This document shows positions 1 to 7,059 of a stretch of 29,287 nt of DNA, piece after piece. The position numbers and the translations under genes are program-made. Positions within the stretch are counted from its first letter, which is position 1, and the number at the start of each line of letters is the position of its first letter. Below the pieces are notes generated by a model. It was not told where the DNA came from and ran no database searches. It was given only the letters and a program-made list of their open reading frames with translations. The DNA is from a virus, in IMG/VR virus record IMGVR_UViG_3300030101_002795, positions 1-29,287 of that record; one strand, given 5' to 3'.

Positions 1-1386
1 ATCGGCCATCATACGCAGCGAGTTGCGAACAACAGCACGGTAGCAATCGGCTACGCGCAACTGCATCCACTCGCGGTTGACCTGAGCAAAACTTGCAGAC
101 AAGCTGGCCTGTGTAGCCGTAACCTTCGGCCCACCGCCCATCGCCATCTGCGATACGTTTAAACTTTGTTCCTCGTAACTTTGTGCATCCGACTCCAGAC
201 CTAACTGATCCGGTGGAGGGTTGCCAAAGTTCATCTCGCGCATCGAAGTGCTTGGATCTTCCACCCAGATGATCTCACCGTCACGACCGCCCTCTAAGGT
301 GTCGCCGATGTCCTGATTGGCTTCGCGTTCACGGCGCGACGCTAAAACCACACGCTGGAACCGTTTTAACAAATCGGCTCTGCGTGATACGGACTCAACA
401 ATGAGCGACTGTGTATCCTCGACATACGCCATTGGCGGTTCGCCATAGAACGAGCGTTCGGTCTGGTCAAACCGCAGTGCGTGGTATGGAAAGCCACCGT
501 CCATCAGGTAGCCACCAGCCGGTTCAAACTCACCGGTCATACGTTCTTCGCCGGTAAACGGATCGGTTTCGGTAATAGGGTTCATTGCCAGAAACGGATG
601 ATCGACTTCCTCAATCGGATCAGTCACCCCTTCGGCAAACGTGATGCGCTTTTTATGCAGACGGTCATGGATTTCATACAGGCAAACCATCTGACCCTGC
701 TTGGAATGCTGCACCGCGTCATACTCGTCAGAGTGTTCCGCATCTTGCATGTCATAAATAAAAGCGTCGGCCTGATCTTCATCGGACATCGCCTCTATCT
801 GCCTACGGTTCACAAACCGGTCGTCCTCTTTCACAAACTCTAAAGGCACCATCATCTTTTCGATGATATACCGTGCGCCTGACAATTTGTGCGGTGGACA
901 TAACGGATCGACGTAGACGTTAAACGGCGACACCCGATGCACATACGGAAAGTCGTTTTCAGCAGCATCGTTAATCGTGTATGGTGCAACAATGTCGTCA
1001 TCACCCGGTGGGTTGTATCCAAACTTTAACCAACCCACACTACAAAACAACGCATCAAAAATGACCTGTTGCACTTCGCGTTTAGCATCCATCTGCTCTA
1101 ACGCAGCATTGGCTACACGCTCCAGTATCTCCGCAGCAAACTCTCTACCCGGTTCTTCGACCTTGAAAAACACATGCGGATAGTTAAAAGAGACACTGGC
1201 TATGATCTGACGCGCCAATGGATACATGCGACTGATCTTGACGATCTTATCCTCGTCCAGACCAGGCACATCAAAGTCGAGTTCGTAAGTCTTTAAGAGT
1301 CTACGCCACGTCTTGTGGCGCGTCTTCATGTACTTACGACCGTCTTCGATGGCTCCACGCCAGTATTCGATCTGCCGTTGTTTCAA
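1..1386 (-). CDS. Phage portal protein (3' end beyond window)
   Basis: Portal (head-tail connector) protein, forming the dodecameric ring through which DNA is packaged and ejected. The frame is open for 462 codons and runs off the left edge, so the C-terminus is missing. The N-terminus reads YWRGAIEDGRKYMKTRHKTWRRL, followed by a mixed alpha/beta region with PYVHRVSPFNVYVDP, a pattern I associate with portals of short-tailed phages. The best start is TTG at 1386-1384, preceded by AAAGG 8 nt away, with an in-frame stop just upstream; an ATG at 1329 is the alternative. It lies directly after the large terminase and a 39-aa gene, the classic terminase-portal order. Identity rests on context plus sequence character. 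Confidence 0.8.
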   Translation of the reverse strand, partial: MKQRQIEYWRGAIEDGRKYMKTRHKTWRRLLKTYELDFDVPGLDEDKIVKISRMYPLARQIIASVSFNYPHVFFKVEEPGREFAAEILERVANAALEQMDAKREVQQVIFDALFCSVGWLKFGYNPPGDDDIVAPYTINDAAENDFPYVHRVSPFNVYVDPLCPPHKLSGARYIIEKMMVPLEFVKEDDRFVNRRQIEAMSDEDQADAFIYDMQDAEHSDEYDAVQHSKQGQMVCLYEIHDRLHKKRITFAEGVTDPIEEVDHPFLAMNPITETDPFTGEERMTGEFEPAGGYLMDGGFPYHALRFDQTERSFYGEPPMAYVEDTQSLIVESVSRRADLLKRFQRVVLASRREREANQDIGDTLEGGRDGEIIWVEDPSTSMREMNFGNPPPDQLGLESDAQSYEEQSLNVSQMAMGGGPKVTATQASLSASFAQVNREWMQLRVADCYRAVVRNSLRMMAD

Positions 1387-1387
1387 A

Positions 1388-1507
1388 CTATTTGCCTTTG
1401 CCGACCTTCTTCAAGTTGTCCGACCCTGCCGGTTTCGCTTTTACGCGAGTGCCTTTTTTACTGCGGTTCGGCTTGGTCGTTGTTGGTGTACCGTTAAAAC
1501 CCTTCAT
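1388..1507 (-). CDS. Small basic protein between terminase and portal
   Basis: A 39-residue Lys/Arg/Thr-rich protein beginning MKGFNGTPTTTKPNRSKKGT. AGGAGA lies 7 nt before the ATG, and the gene starts 14 nt after the terminase stop and ends 1 nt before the portal TTG start. It has no recognisable domain and looks disordered and nucleic-acid binding. Tight spacing, a good ribosome binding site and exact fit between its neighbours support a real gene. A role in packaging or head assembly is only positional inference. Confidence 0.6.
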   Translation of the reverse strand: MKGFNGTPTTTKPNRSKKGTRVKAKPAGSDNLKKVGKGK

Positions 1508-1521
1508 AGCAATTTCTCCTG

Positions 1522-2901
1522 TTATGCCAGTGCGTAACGCCCTTTGCGCGTACCCCAGCCTTGTTCCATCATGTCAATGACTTCTTGTCCGGTGCCTTCA
1601 TACGGCTGCTCTTCTTCCGGCTTGTGCGGTCGATATACGTGCATCATTGCATAGCGCAATTCATCTGCTGCGTGATCTTCTGCGTGGGTGTCCAGATCCT
1701 CCGGATTCTTGTTGCTTCGTGGCAACGCCGGCATGGTTCGCATCAGTGCATCGTTCCATCCGTTAAAGCAGAAAAAGCGCTCTTTAATCAGCGCGTCGTT
1801 AATCACACGCCATCCGGTGATACGGTCGTTGGATGCTCTGGTTAAAAACAATCCGCGCTCTGCAAACACATCTGCCGGTGAATGAGAAATAGCAGCCGAC
1901 AAACGGCGCTTGGTAAACATCGAAGGATCGCAATAGATGGTTTGTGGGTAGCGTCCATCCGTAAACGGACAACTCTCAATCATCTTGCAAATGTTGTCTG
2001 CATGTTGCGATGCGCTGGCGTTGTCTTGGTAATACTCTGCGATGCGATAGACGTTGCCATCGTAGTCCACCGTGTATAGGCCAAAAGAAGTGGGTGCAGC
2101 TTCACCGTAATCCATAGCGCCAAACAGCGGCCAGTGTTCGGGTATTTCGTAACTGTTAACGGCAATCTTCTTTTCGTTCCAGTTGGTGAAATATTGGCCG
2201 ACAAACGCATCCCAATCGCCTTCCAGCCATGCCTTTACCAAATGCTCGTCGCCTACACTTTTCAAACGGTTGATGTAGTGCGGATCGCGGTCTAACAAAA
2301 TCTTGTTGTCTGTAACCAGACTGCGGATATACATACGGTTCATACCGTCTTCACCCTCAATCACCGTGCCTTCCGGTGCAGGGTCAATAAAGTATTTTTT
2401 GATATTCTGGTGATTTGGCCCACCGGGGTTACCGCTACTGACAATCTTCTTGTCCGGCACATCGGCACTACCGGAACGCAAACACGCCTTAATCTTGTGA
2501 TAGGCTTTTAAGTCACTCCAGCTACCTAACTCATCAAAAGCAACAAACGTAAAAGCCATACCCTGATAATGGTCTGCATCGGCCTCGTTTTCTATGTGTC
2601 TGAGCTTGAGTGTAGCTCCGTTTGGAAACTGCCATGTATGCGTTCCGACCTTGTATTCAGCATCCGGATAGAAATCTCGATACATTTTGCGCGTTTGATC
2701 TACAATTTCGTCCAACTCCGGGTAGGTTCGCCTAAACAACACGCCTTTCCAGTGTTCACCGTACTTTTCCACACCCATCAGGAACATGTAGCACAATGTC
2801 CACGACTTACCGCCACCTCGACCGCCTCCGTAGAAAATTTCATCTACAAAATTGGCACGTATGGCCTTTTCTTGTGGGCCGGGTTGCGGTTGCCAGTTCA
2901 T
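1522..2901 (-). CDS. terL: Terminase large subunit (packaging ATPase/nuclease)
   Basis: DNA-packaging motor with an N-terminal ATPase and C-terminal RNase H-like nuclease. Walker A is GGGRGGGKS at residues 25-33; Walker B with catalytic acidic residue is VAFDELG at 120-126; coupling motif SSGNPGG is at 155-161. Likely nuclease acidic residues are D264 (AMDYGE), D325 (IYCDPSMF) and an acidic position in the DHAADELRYAMM segment around 409-414. Length, 459 aa, is normal for the family. The ATG overlaps the stop of the 52-aa upstream gene by 4 nt (ATGA), so translation is coupled. It would work with the small subunit and the portal beside it. Confidence 0.95.
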   Translation of the reverse strand: MNWQPQPGPQEKAIRANFVDEIFYGGGRGGGKSWTLCYMFLMGVEKYGEHWKGVLFRRTYPELDEIVDQTRKMYRDFYPDAEYKVGTHTWQFPNGATLKLRHIENEADADHYQGMAFTFVAFDELGSWSDLKAYHKIKACLRSGSADVPDKKIVSSGNPGGPNHQNIKKYFIDPAPEGTVIEGEDGMNRMYIRSLVTDNKILLDRDPHYINRLKSVGDEHLVKAWLEGDWDAFVGQYFTNWNEKKIAVNSYEIPEHWPLFGAMDYGEAAPTSFGLYTVDYDGNVYRIAEYYQDNASASQHADNICKMIESCPFTDGRYPQTIYCDPSMFTKRRLSAAISHSPADVFAERGLFLTRASNDRITGWRVINDALIKERFFCFNGWNDALMRTMPALPRSNKNPEDLDTHAEDHAADELRYAMMHVYRPHKPEEEQPYEGTGQEVIDMMEQGWGTRKGRYALA

Positions 2902-3056
2902 TTTGCCTTGACCTTGACTTTTTTCGGCTTTTCAACCGGAACACTACGCCAATCTTTGTTTTCACGGTGCAGACCGCCCCAATTATCCACAATCTTGGGC
3001 GCACGACTATCGGTTGGATAGATTTTTGGCCGATAGGTCTGCTCTTCAAGTATCAT
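2898..3056 (-). CDS. 52-aa protein between terminase subunits
   Basis: A short gene whose ATG overlaps the small terminase stop by 4 nt and whose TGA overlaps the large terminase ATG by 4 nt, making a three-gene coupled string. The product begins MILEEQTYRPKIYPTDSRAP, is charged, and ends in a Lys-rich tail (EKPKKVKVKAK). No domain is recognised. The exact ATGA overlaps at both ends are strong evidence of coding. A structural or accessory role in packaging is inferred from position only. Confidence 0.7.
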   Translation of the reverse strand: MILEEQTYRPKIYPTDSRAPKIVDNWGGLHRENKDWRSVPVEKPKKVKVKAK

Positions 3057-3508
3057 GCCACTGTTTCCTCAACTGTGTATTGCGCTTCCACCATCTGCTC
3101 GTTCTGTTTCAGCCATTCCTCGTAACTTTCCGCTACCGGAGGTGCGTTTAACGGTCTAACTTCCACCGTATGCTCGACCTGTAGACGGTTATCGCCCACT
3201 TCTTCACGAATCTCTTTCAACACTTTCAACTTCAGCGCTACACGCTTGTCGTCGATCTTGTTGTAAATCTCTTCCAGAGCCAAAACCCGGTTCTTTCGCC
3301 AGGCCAACGGCACCTCATCGAAATTCTTGCGATCTCGCTCCAGTGCCTCTTGCAGTGCTTCCTTGAACTCCGGCTTTTTGCGCCATGCAGCCACTGTAGA
3401 CCGATTCACATCCAGTGTTTTGGCTACTTTCTCTCCGCATTTATCCGGATTCCACCGATCCAGCACGATCAACTGCACTGCCTGTTGCTGTAGTTCGCTT
3501 AACGCCAT
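3053..3508 (-). CDS. terS: Terminase small subunit, HTH type
   Basis: Recognises phage DNA for packaging and hands it to the large subunit. The N-terminal third holds a helix-turn-helix (KCGEKVAKTLDVNRSTVAAW, about residues 22-43) like those in terminase small subunits and phage transposase-type HTHs. It is followed by helices suited to oligomerisation and an acidic C-terminal tail. The ATG at 3508 is chosen because GGAG lies 6 nt upstream and it overlaps the endolysin stop by 1 nt (TGATG); an ATG four codons earlier at 3520 is possible. Product 151 aa. Position immediately before the large subunit supports the call. Confidence 0.8.
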   Translation of the reverse strand: MALSELQQQAVQLIVLDRWNPDKCGEKVAKTLDVNRSTVAAWRKKPEFKEALQEALERDRKNFDEVPLAWRKNRVLALEEIYNKIDDKRVALKLKVLKEIREEVGDNRLQVEHTVEVRPLNAPPVAESYEEWLKQNEQMVEAQYTVEETVA

Positions 3509-3933
3509 CAGTAACTCCACAATGCCGGACGCGGTACATGGAACCCGTCACCCGACCCGATAACGTCTAGATGCAAAAACCTGTTTGATCCGGACTGCTG
3601 AACCCCGATACCCGTAAACCCCAGCTTCACCGCTGCAAAAAGCACCTGATAGGCAAACGCCCTCTCACATGCTACATCCACCGCCTTGCCGGAGGTGTGT
3701 GAACCGGTTGGCCTACCGTCTGCCAACTTTGCCGCTTCAATCGGATGATCGGGTGACCGATACCCCGACGTAATCGTCAACGGCTTACCCACTGCCTCTC
3801 GCAACTTCTGCAACTTATCCATCAAATCCTCATCCACCCGGCACATACCCGTTGCCGAACATTTCATCTCGTCAAACGAGAAGTTCGGCCAGCGGTTTGA
3901 AGGCCATTCGGCCTGATGGTAATCTCTTTGCAT
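3508..3933 (-). CDS. Peptidase M15 family endolysin (L,D- or D,D-peptidase)
   Basis: Peptidoglycan peptidase likely to act as the endolysin. The 141-aa product shows the M15 layout: FSFDEMKCSATG near the N-terminus, ITSGYRSP (54-61), then zinc ligands in SHTSGKAVDV (H79, D86) and FLHLD (H121). No signal peptide is visible, so export would need a holin. The start at 3933 matches where homologues begin; an in-frame GTG at 3963 is an alternative and neither has a strong ribosome binding site. It is the first gene of the leftward late operon, upstream of the terminases, while the holin-like genes lie far away at 17.6 kb. Confidence 0.85.
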   Translation of the reverse strand: MQRDYHQAEWPSNRWPNFSFDEMKCSATGMCRVDEDLMDKLQKLREAVGKPLTITSGYRSPDHPIEAAKLADGRPTGSHTSGKAVDVACERAFAYQVLFAAVKLGFTGIGVQQSGSNRFLHLDVIGSGDGFHVPRPALWSY

Positions 3934-3976
3934 GATGCAAAAATACCGAAGTAGAAATCGCACAAGAGATACAGTT

Positions 3977-3991
3977 GTGCAGTATATGCAC
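3977..3991 (-). promoter_or_regulatory. GTGCA-N5-TGCAC dyad upstream of late operon
   Basis: A perfect 5-bp inverted repeat with a 5-nt spacer lies upstream of the endolysin/terminase operon. Read on the minus strand the centre is TATAC, giving a TATACT that could serve as a -10 box, though no good -35 is visible. The half-site TGCAC also occurs as a dyad inside the promoter of the XRE regulator at 8962-8979. It may be a repressor site on a late promoter. On the plus strand it is followed by eight T, so a weak terminator is another reading. Confidence 0.35.
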
Positions 3992-4075
3992 TTTTTTTTA
4001 AAAAATTTTCAGAGAAATAAAAAAAAATTTGACAAACCGTTTTCACGGAGTTATGGTTGGGGGGGTAAGGGGGGG
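3992..4075. other. A/T homopolymer tracts next to G7-TAA-G7 block
   Basis: Eight T (3992-3999), six A (4000-4005) and nine A (4019-4027) are followed, after TTGACAAACCG, by two runs of seven G separated by TAA (4059-4065 and 4069-4075). The G block could form a G-quadruplex on the plus strand; the A/T block would melt easily. The arrangement directly precedes the 9-bp repeat array. Origin-like or packaging-related function is inference. Confidence 0.5.
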
Positions 4076-4106
4076 CAAACCGGTTAAACACGTCAAACGT
4101 CACAAT

Positions 4107-4279
4107 GTGTACACGGTGTACCCAGTGTAATCAGTGTACCCAGTTATAACCGGTGTACCCAGTGTACCCTACGCTGACAAAACGTGTACCCCACCCAACC
4201 ACCCATGGCAAATAAGAAAAGTGTCACATCTTAACCCAATCACCCGATAACACGGTGACACAGTGTACCCAGTGTACAC
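4107..4279. repeat. Iteron-like array of GTGTACCC repeats
   Basis: GTGTACCC occurs at 4116, 4134, 4153, 4162, 4184 and 4263. The perfect palindrome GTGTACAC occurs at both ends (4107 and 4272), and a degenerate copy, GTGTAATC, at 4125. Spacing is exactly 9 bp for 4107-4116-4125-4134, for 4153-4162 and for 4263-4272, so the underlying unit is a 9-mer close to GTGTACCCA. Periodic short direct repeats in a non-coding region typically bind a replication initiator, a terminase or a repressor; which one is not evident. Confidence 0.75.
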
Positions 4280-4530
4280 ACCTCCACAACATTCGCTCAC
4301 GATACAAGCTCGCCCACGTCCAGCGTCACCATTTCGGGCATAGTCACCTCGTCACGTATGGACAAATTATGGTGCTGAGATGGACACGCATATGGACGGG
4401 TATATACGGGTTCGTGTGCTTTTGACGGCACCCCCGGTCGCTTCGCCTCGACCACTGGCCACAACCGAAAACGAACACAAACACAAACCAAAACCAACAC
4501 AAAAACAACCGGCCATATTGCCAGTTATAG

Positions 4531-4807
4531 ACGCTTAGACGCTTACCAGGTTAGACTATAGACAAGCGTAGTCTTGGCATGTTGTCGCATTCTGTGCGCT
4601 ATTATGAACGCATTGAAATTGATTGATTGTGTTGGATTGAATTGCGACTTCAAGTGTAAGCGTTGATGACTCTCAAGCGTTAACTGTTCCGTCAATCGTC
4701 AAGCGTCCACTATTCGCAATACGTCGCCGACAATGCACAAAAATAGACCCGTCAAGCGTCAATGCCTAACGGGTCTAAACTTTGTAGCTCTGTAACTCTT
4801 TAAGCGT
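4531..4807. repeat. Dispersed AAGCGT / GTCAAGCGTC repeats
   Basis: The hexamer AAGCGT or its complement occurs at 4531, 4539, 4564, 4658, 4675, 4701, 4754 and 4802. Two of these belong to an identical 10-mer GTCAAGCGTC (4698-4707 and 4751-4760). Further copies lie at 5097 and, as GACAAGCGTC, at 5781-5790. The cluster fills the 3' flank of the leftward gene pair. It may be a protein-binding array; spacing is irregular, unlike the GTGTACCC array. Confidence 0.5.
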
Positions 4808-5204
4808 CTATGTAGGCCCTTGTCTTTGCTTTGGTGTCCATGCTCTCACAAGTTACCACATAGGCCCGACAAACTGAGTCAATACGCTCTCCTTGTCTTG
4901 TGTAAAAATAGGGCCTTTCGCTATGTGTTTTGGGGTTATAAGTCACTTCAATAAATCGGCTATTGTTGGCGAAAGTATCCGCGTCAATGCTTGCCAAGTT
5001 TTCGACGTTACCTTTCAGTCTTGCTCCTACTTCTCTGTGTCCTTTCGTGACAATTCGTTTATGTGTTGCGGCCGATACAACAAATTGACAATCAACAAGC
5101 GTCAAAACTGTATTAGTCAACTGTTGCGTCTTTTCTCCTTTAGGCACTACAGACAAACAACCCTTGTTAAGGTTTCCATGTGCGCTAATTTGTTGACCAA
5201 TCAT
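4800..5204 (-). CDS. Hypothetical protein, second gene of leftward pair
   Basis: A 134-aa protein I do not recognise. It begins MIGQQISAHGNLNKGCLSVV, is mixed alpha/beta in character without membrane segments, and has scattered Cys residues. Its ATG overlaps the previous stop by 1 nt (TAATG), so it is translated with the 141-aa gene from the leftward promoter at 5661-5688. An AAGCGT repeat lies inside its last codons. The coupling makes coding likely; function is unknown, though its place beside the repeat arrays would suit a DNA-related role. Confidence 0.65.
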   Translation of the reverse strand: MIGQQISAHGNLNKGCLSVVPKGEKTQQLTNTVLTLVDCQFVVSAATHKRIVTKGHREVGARLKGNVENLASIDADTFANNSRFIEVTYNPKTHSERPYFYTRQGERIDSVCRAYVVTCESMDTKAKTRAYIDA

Positions 5205-5629
5205 TACGCCAACTCGGCTTTTTTCATAGCTTCGTAAACTCTCTTGTCATATGCTCTTTTGTTTTCAGCGTCAACAGTTCCAATATATCCTTGCGTCTCT
5301 GATATCCATTCTTGCGCCACATTTTCCAATACACCAAACAATGCCAACTGCACAAGTTTAATCAATGACCTTGACTCTTCGTCATTTACTTCTACCCATT
5401 CAGGCAACTCTAACTCGTGAGCATAGTCTGTGCCGAATACTTCGCGTAATTCTTGATATGTTTTGTAAGCTACTGTATCGTCAATTAATTGGTGTAGTCT
5501 TCCGTCATACTCTAAGTCTTCAAATATTGTCTGCGCTCCTGAATGTGGTTCAAATGTCTTCAACTCTTCTTCGACTAAGTCATGTAAACTTTTGCGAAAT
5601 TCTTTTTTGACTGCTTGTAAATCTGCCAT
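5204..5629 (-). CDS. Hypothetical acidic protein, first gene of leftward pair
   Basis: A 141-aa protein of unknown function, rich in Glu/Asp and predicted mostly helical (LHDLVEEELKTF, ESRSLIKLVQLALFGVLENVAQEW). The start at 5629 is fixed by a strong AGGAGG 6 nt upstream; longer readings into the promoter region are not credible. Transcription should come from the TTGACA/TATATT promoter at 5661-5688, which contains the TATACTGAGTATA operator shared with the rightward promoter. It is therefore probably co-controlled with the 6065-8648 genes. Confidence 0.75.
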   Translation of the reverse strand: MADLQAVKKEFRKSLHDLVEEELKTFEPHSGAQTIFEDLEYDGRLHQLIDDTVAYKTYQELREVFGTDYAHELELPEWVEVNDEESRSLIKLVQLALFGVLENVAQEWISETQGYIGTVDAENKRAYDKRVYEAMKKAELA

Positions 5630-5660
5630 TGTGGCCTCCTTTAGGTTAATAGATGCCCCT

Positions 5661-5688
5661 AATATACTATACTGAGTATATATGTCAA
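5661..5688 (-). promoter_or_regulatory. Leftward promoter with embedded palindromic operator
   Basis: On the minus strand TTGACA (5688-5683) is followed after 16 nt by TATATT (5666-5661), a near-consensus sigma70 promoter. The spacer contains the perfect 13-bp palindrome TATACTGAGTATA (5668-5680). A protein bound there would block RNA polymerase. The start codon of the 141-aa gene is about 32 nt downstream. The same operator sits in the rightward promoter at 5998-6026. Confidence 0.8.
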
Positions 5689-5867
5689 GAAAATAATTTT
5701 TATATATATTTCTCTCTCTTTTTGCTTGCCGATCTCGTCGCCAAAAATTGACCAACAAAGCTGCAACAAAACCAAACACCGACAAGCGTCAACAATGCCG
5801 AAAACTTGACAAAACTTGTCAACAATTCGCCACAAATCCAAAATATAAAATCAATTACAGATAAATA

Positions 5868-5996
5868 GATTGATGCCAACAAGATTAGATTAAGATTGGA
5901 TTAGATCGAAACCGATTGTGATTAGATTAGATTGTGATTGGATTGCGTCCAGTAAGATTATGATTGGATTAGATTACTGGCCTTGATTCGATTGCG
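5868..5996. repeat. GATT-rich direct repeat array
   Basis: GATT occurs 16 times between 5881 and 5996, mostly as GATTAGATT, GATTGGATT or GATTGTGATT. It ends immediately before the -35 of the rightward promoter. There is no gene in this stretch. Together with the two promoters it accounts for the whole 5630-6064 gap. It may be an UP-like activator array, a binding array for a module protein, or an AT-rich melting region. Confidence 0.6.
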
Positions 5997-5997
5997 C

Positions 5998-6026
5998 TTG
6001 ACACAAAACAATACTGAGTATATATT
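5998..6026 (+). promoter_or_regulatory. Rightward promoter with the same operator
   Basis: TTGACA (5998-6003), a 17-nt spacer and TATATT (6021-6026) form a strong sigma70-type promoter for the 6065-8648 genes. The spacer holds ATACTGAGTAT (6011-6021), an 11-bp perfect palindrome. The 15-mer ATACTGAGTATATAT is shared exactly with the leftward promoter (5669-5683 and 6011-6025). The first gene begins at 6065 after an AAAGGA ribosome binding site. Confidence 0.85.
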
Positions 6027-6064
6027 ACTTGTATCTATTAATCTAAGCCGAAAGGACGGCCAGT

Positions 6065-6592
6065 ATGTCACGAAGACAAGTAGAACAGATTGAGCAAGAT
6101 CTACTCGCTGTAGATTGCAAATATTTGCCATCAACATTTGGAGCAAACAAACCAGTATTAGATGACGGAAATTGCTCCAGAGATCCAGAACAGATTGATT
6201 GGGCAACAAACGGAAAACTTGCAGTGCGTAGATCAGTTGCGAAGAAGGGCAAAAAGCAATTAGTAACTCCGAATTACAAAGAGATTGCAAACGAACTTAT
6301 TGAACAAGCAATATCGGACGCGATTAGCGGAGAACGTCACCTAATTGCATCGCATGTAGCCAGAGAGAGTAGCAAGATTAAGCACACAGTGATTGACGCG
6401 AAATTGCACGTTGTGTTAGACAATGGCGATAAGGTTAATTTCGACGGTAAGCGTTGTGCTTACATTGTATCACAAACTAATCCAACAAAATTAGACGTTG
6501 TTAAAAACGACTACCCATATGCACTGGTAGCCTATGACAACAACGATACCCCGGTAGCTATGTTGTTAGCCTTGCGAGGTGACAATGACTAA
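6065..6592 (+). CDS. Hypothetical protein, first gene of rightward module
   Basis: A 175-aa protein of unknown function. The N-terminal half is polar and charged with two Cys. The central part has a helical run (YKEIANELIEQAISDAISGE), and the C-terminal half looks beta-rich (AKLHVVLDNGDKVNFDGKRC, YALVAYDNNDTPVAMLLALR). No membrane segment or known motif is visible. The ATG follows AAAGGACGGCCAGT. It is the first gene after the operator-controlled rightward promoter and overlaps the next gene by 8 nt, so expression should be repressor-controlled. Confidence 0.75.
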   Translation: MSRRQVEQIEQDLLAVDCKYLPSTFGANKPVLDDGNCSRDPEQIDWATNGKLAVRRSVAKKGKKQLVTPNYKEIANELIEQAISDAISGERHLIASHVARESSKIKHTVIDAKLHVVLDNGDKVNFDGKRCAYIVSQTNPTKLDVVKNDYPYALVAYDNNDTPVAMLLALRGDND

Positions 6593-6776
6593 TCCGATCA
6601 AGCACCCATTACCCTATCGTAGTCGAACAGATGCGAACCAGTTGATTGCCGAATTGATTGCCGACGATCAACAAAACGATTGCACTTACATCGCTCACCC
6701 CATACAACCTGGTAGCCGGTATTACGTCGTGATTGCCTATGACGATACTGGACGCTATCGCGGATCAATCAGATAA
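6585..6776 (+). CDS. Small hypothetical protein
   Basis: A 63-aa protein with no recognised domain. It contains QLIAELIADDQQ, a likely helix, followed by a short beta-rich C-terminus (YYVVIAYDDTGRYRG). The ATG at 6585 is preferred over the upstream in-frame GTG at 6579 because GAGGTG lies 3-4 nt before it. The start lies inside the end of the previous gene (8-nt overlap), implying coupled translation. Confidence 0.6.
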   Translation: MTNPIKHPLPYRSRTDANQLIAELIADDQQNDCTYIAHPIQPGSRYYVVIAYDDTGRYRGSIR

Positions 6777-6786
6777 GGAGATTATC

Positions 6787-6999
6787 ATGCCAGATAAATA
6801 TCGTAGGCCATTAATCGACTCGTATCAGATTGCCGGAGTGCTTAAACAGTTCAGCATTGCGCTAAAAGCAGATGGATTAGCACCAAAAGATTACACCGGT
6901 ATAACGGAGGCATTCATTGCCAATTTGTTTGCTGAGGAATTGAAAAAAGCCGATCCAGAATTTGACGCGGAATCATTCATTAGAGACATACAAGAATAA
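6787..6999 (+). CDS. Small hypothetical helical protein
   Basis: A 70-aa protein, mostly helical by composition (SYQIAGVLKQFSIALKADGL, FIANLFAEELKKADPEF). The ATG at 6787 is selected because AAGGAGA lies 6 nt upstream; the open frame extends further back but without a comparable site. It follows the 63-aa gene by 10 nt in the rightward operon. No function can be assigned. Confidence 0.65.
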   Translation: MPDKYRRPLIDSYQIAGVLKQFSIALKADGLAPKDYTGITEAFIANLFAEELKKADPEFDAESFIRDIQE

Positions 7000-7059
7000 T
7001 TTTAGGAATCCCACACTTTTCATTATAATTTTAACAGTTAAACAAACGGAGGAATCACA

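Larger units (their letters stand above)
3934..4799. other. Large gene-free, repeat-rich intergenic region
   Basis: About 870 bases with no convincing gene. From left to right it contains a GTGCA/TGCAC dyad, long A and T tracts, a G7-TAA-G7 block, a 9-bp repeat array of GTGTACCC, an A/C-rich low-complexity stretch (about 4458-4508) with almost no T, and a cluster of AAGCGT repeats. It separates two leftward transcription units (endolysin/terminase and the 4800-5629 genes). A/T tracts next to iterons suggest a replication origin; closeness to the small terminase gene also allows a packaging site. Neither is proven. Confidence 0.6.

Noticed and set aside
2983-2991. TTATCCACA, a perfect DnaA box
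   Set aside because: Single copy inside the coding sequence between the terminase genes; one match is expected by chance in a window of this size.
4107-4279. CRISPR array
   Set aside because: The repeat unit is only 8-9 bp and spacing is irregular, without unique spacers of constant length.
4297-4500. 67-aa leftward open frame in the intergenic region
   Set aside because: Low-complexity Val/Cys/Arg N-terminus produced by an A/C-rich tract, no ribosome binding site and no coupling to neighbours.
7001-7029. Possible promoter with TATAAT at 7024-7029
   Set aside because: The -10 is perfect but no -35 is present at a proper distance, and the gene is already in the rightward operon.
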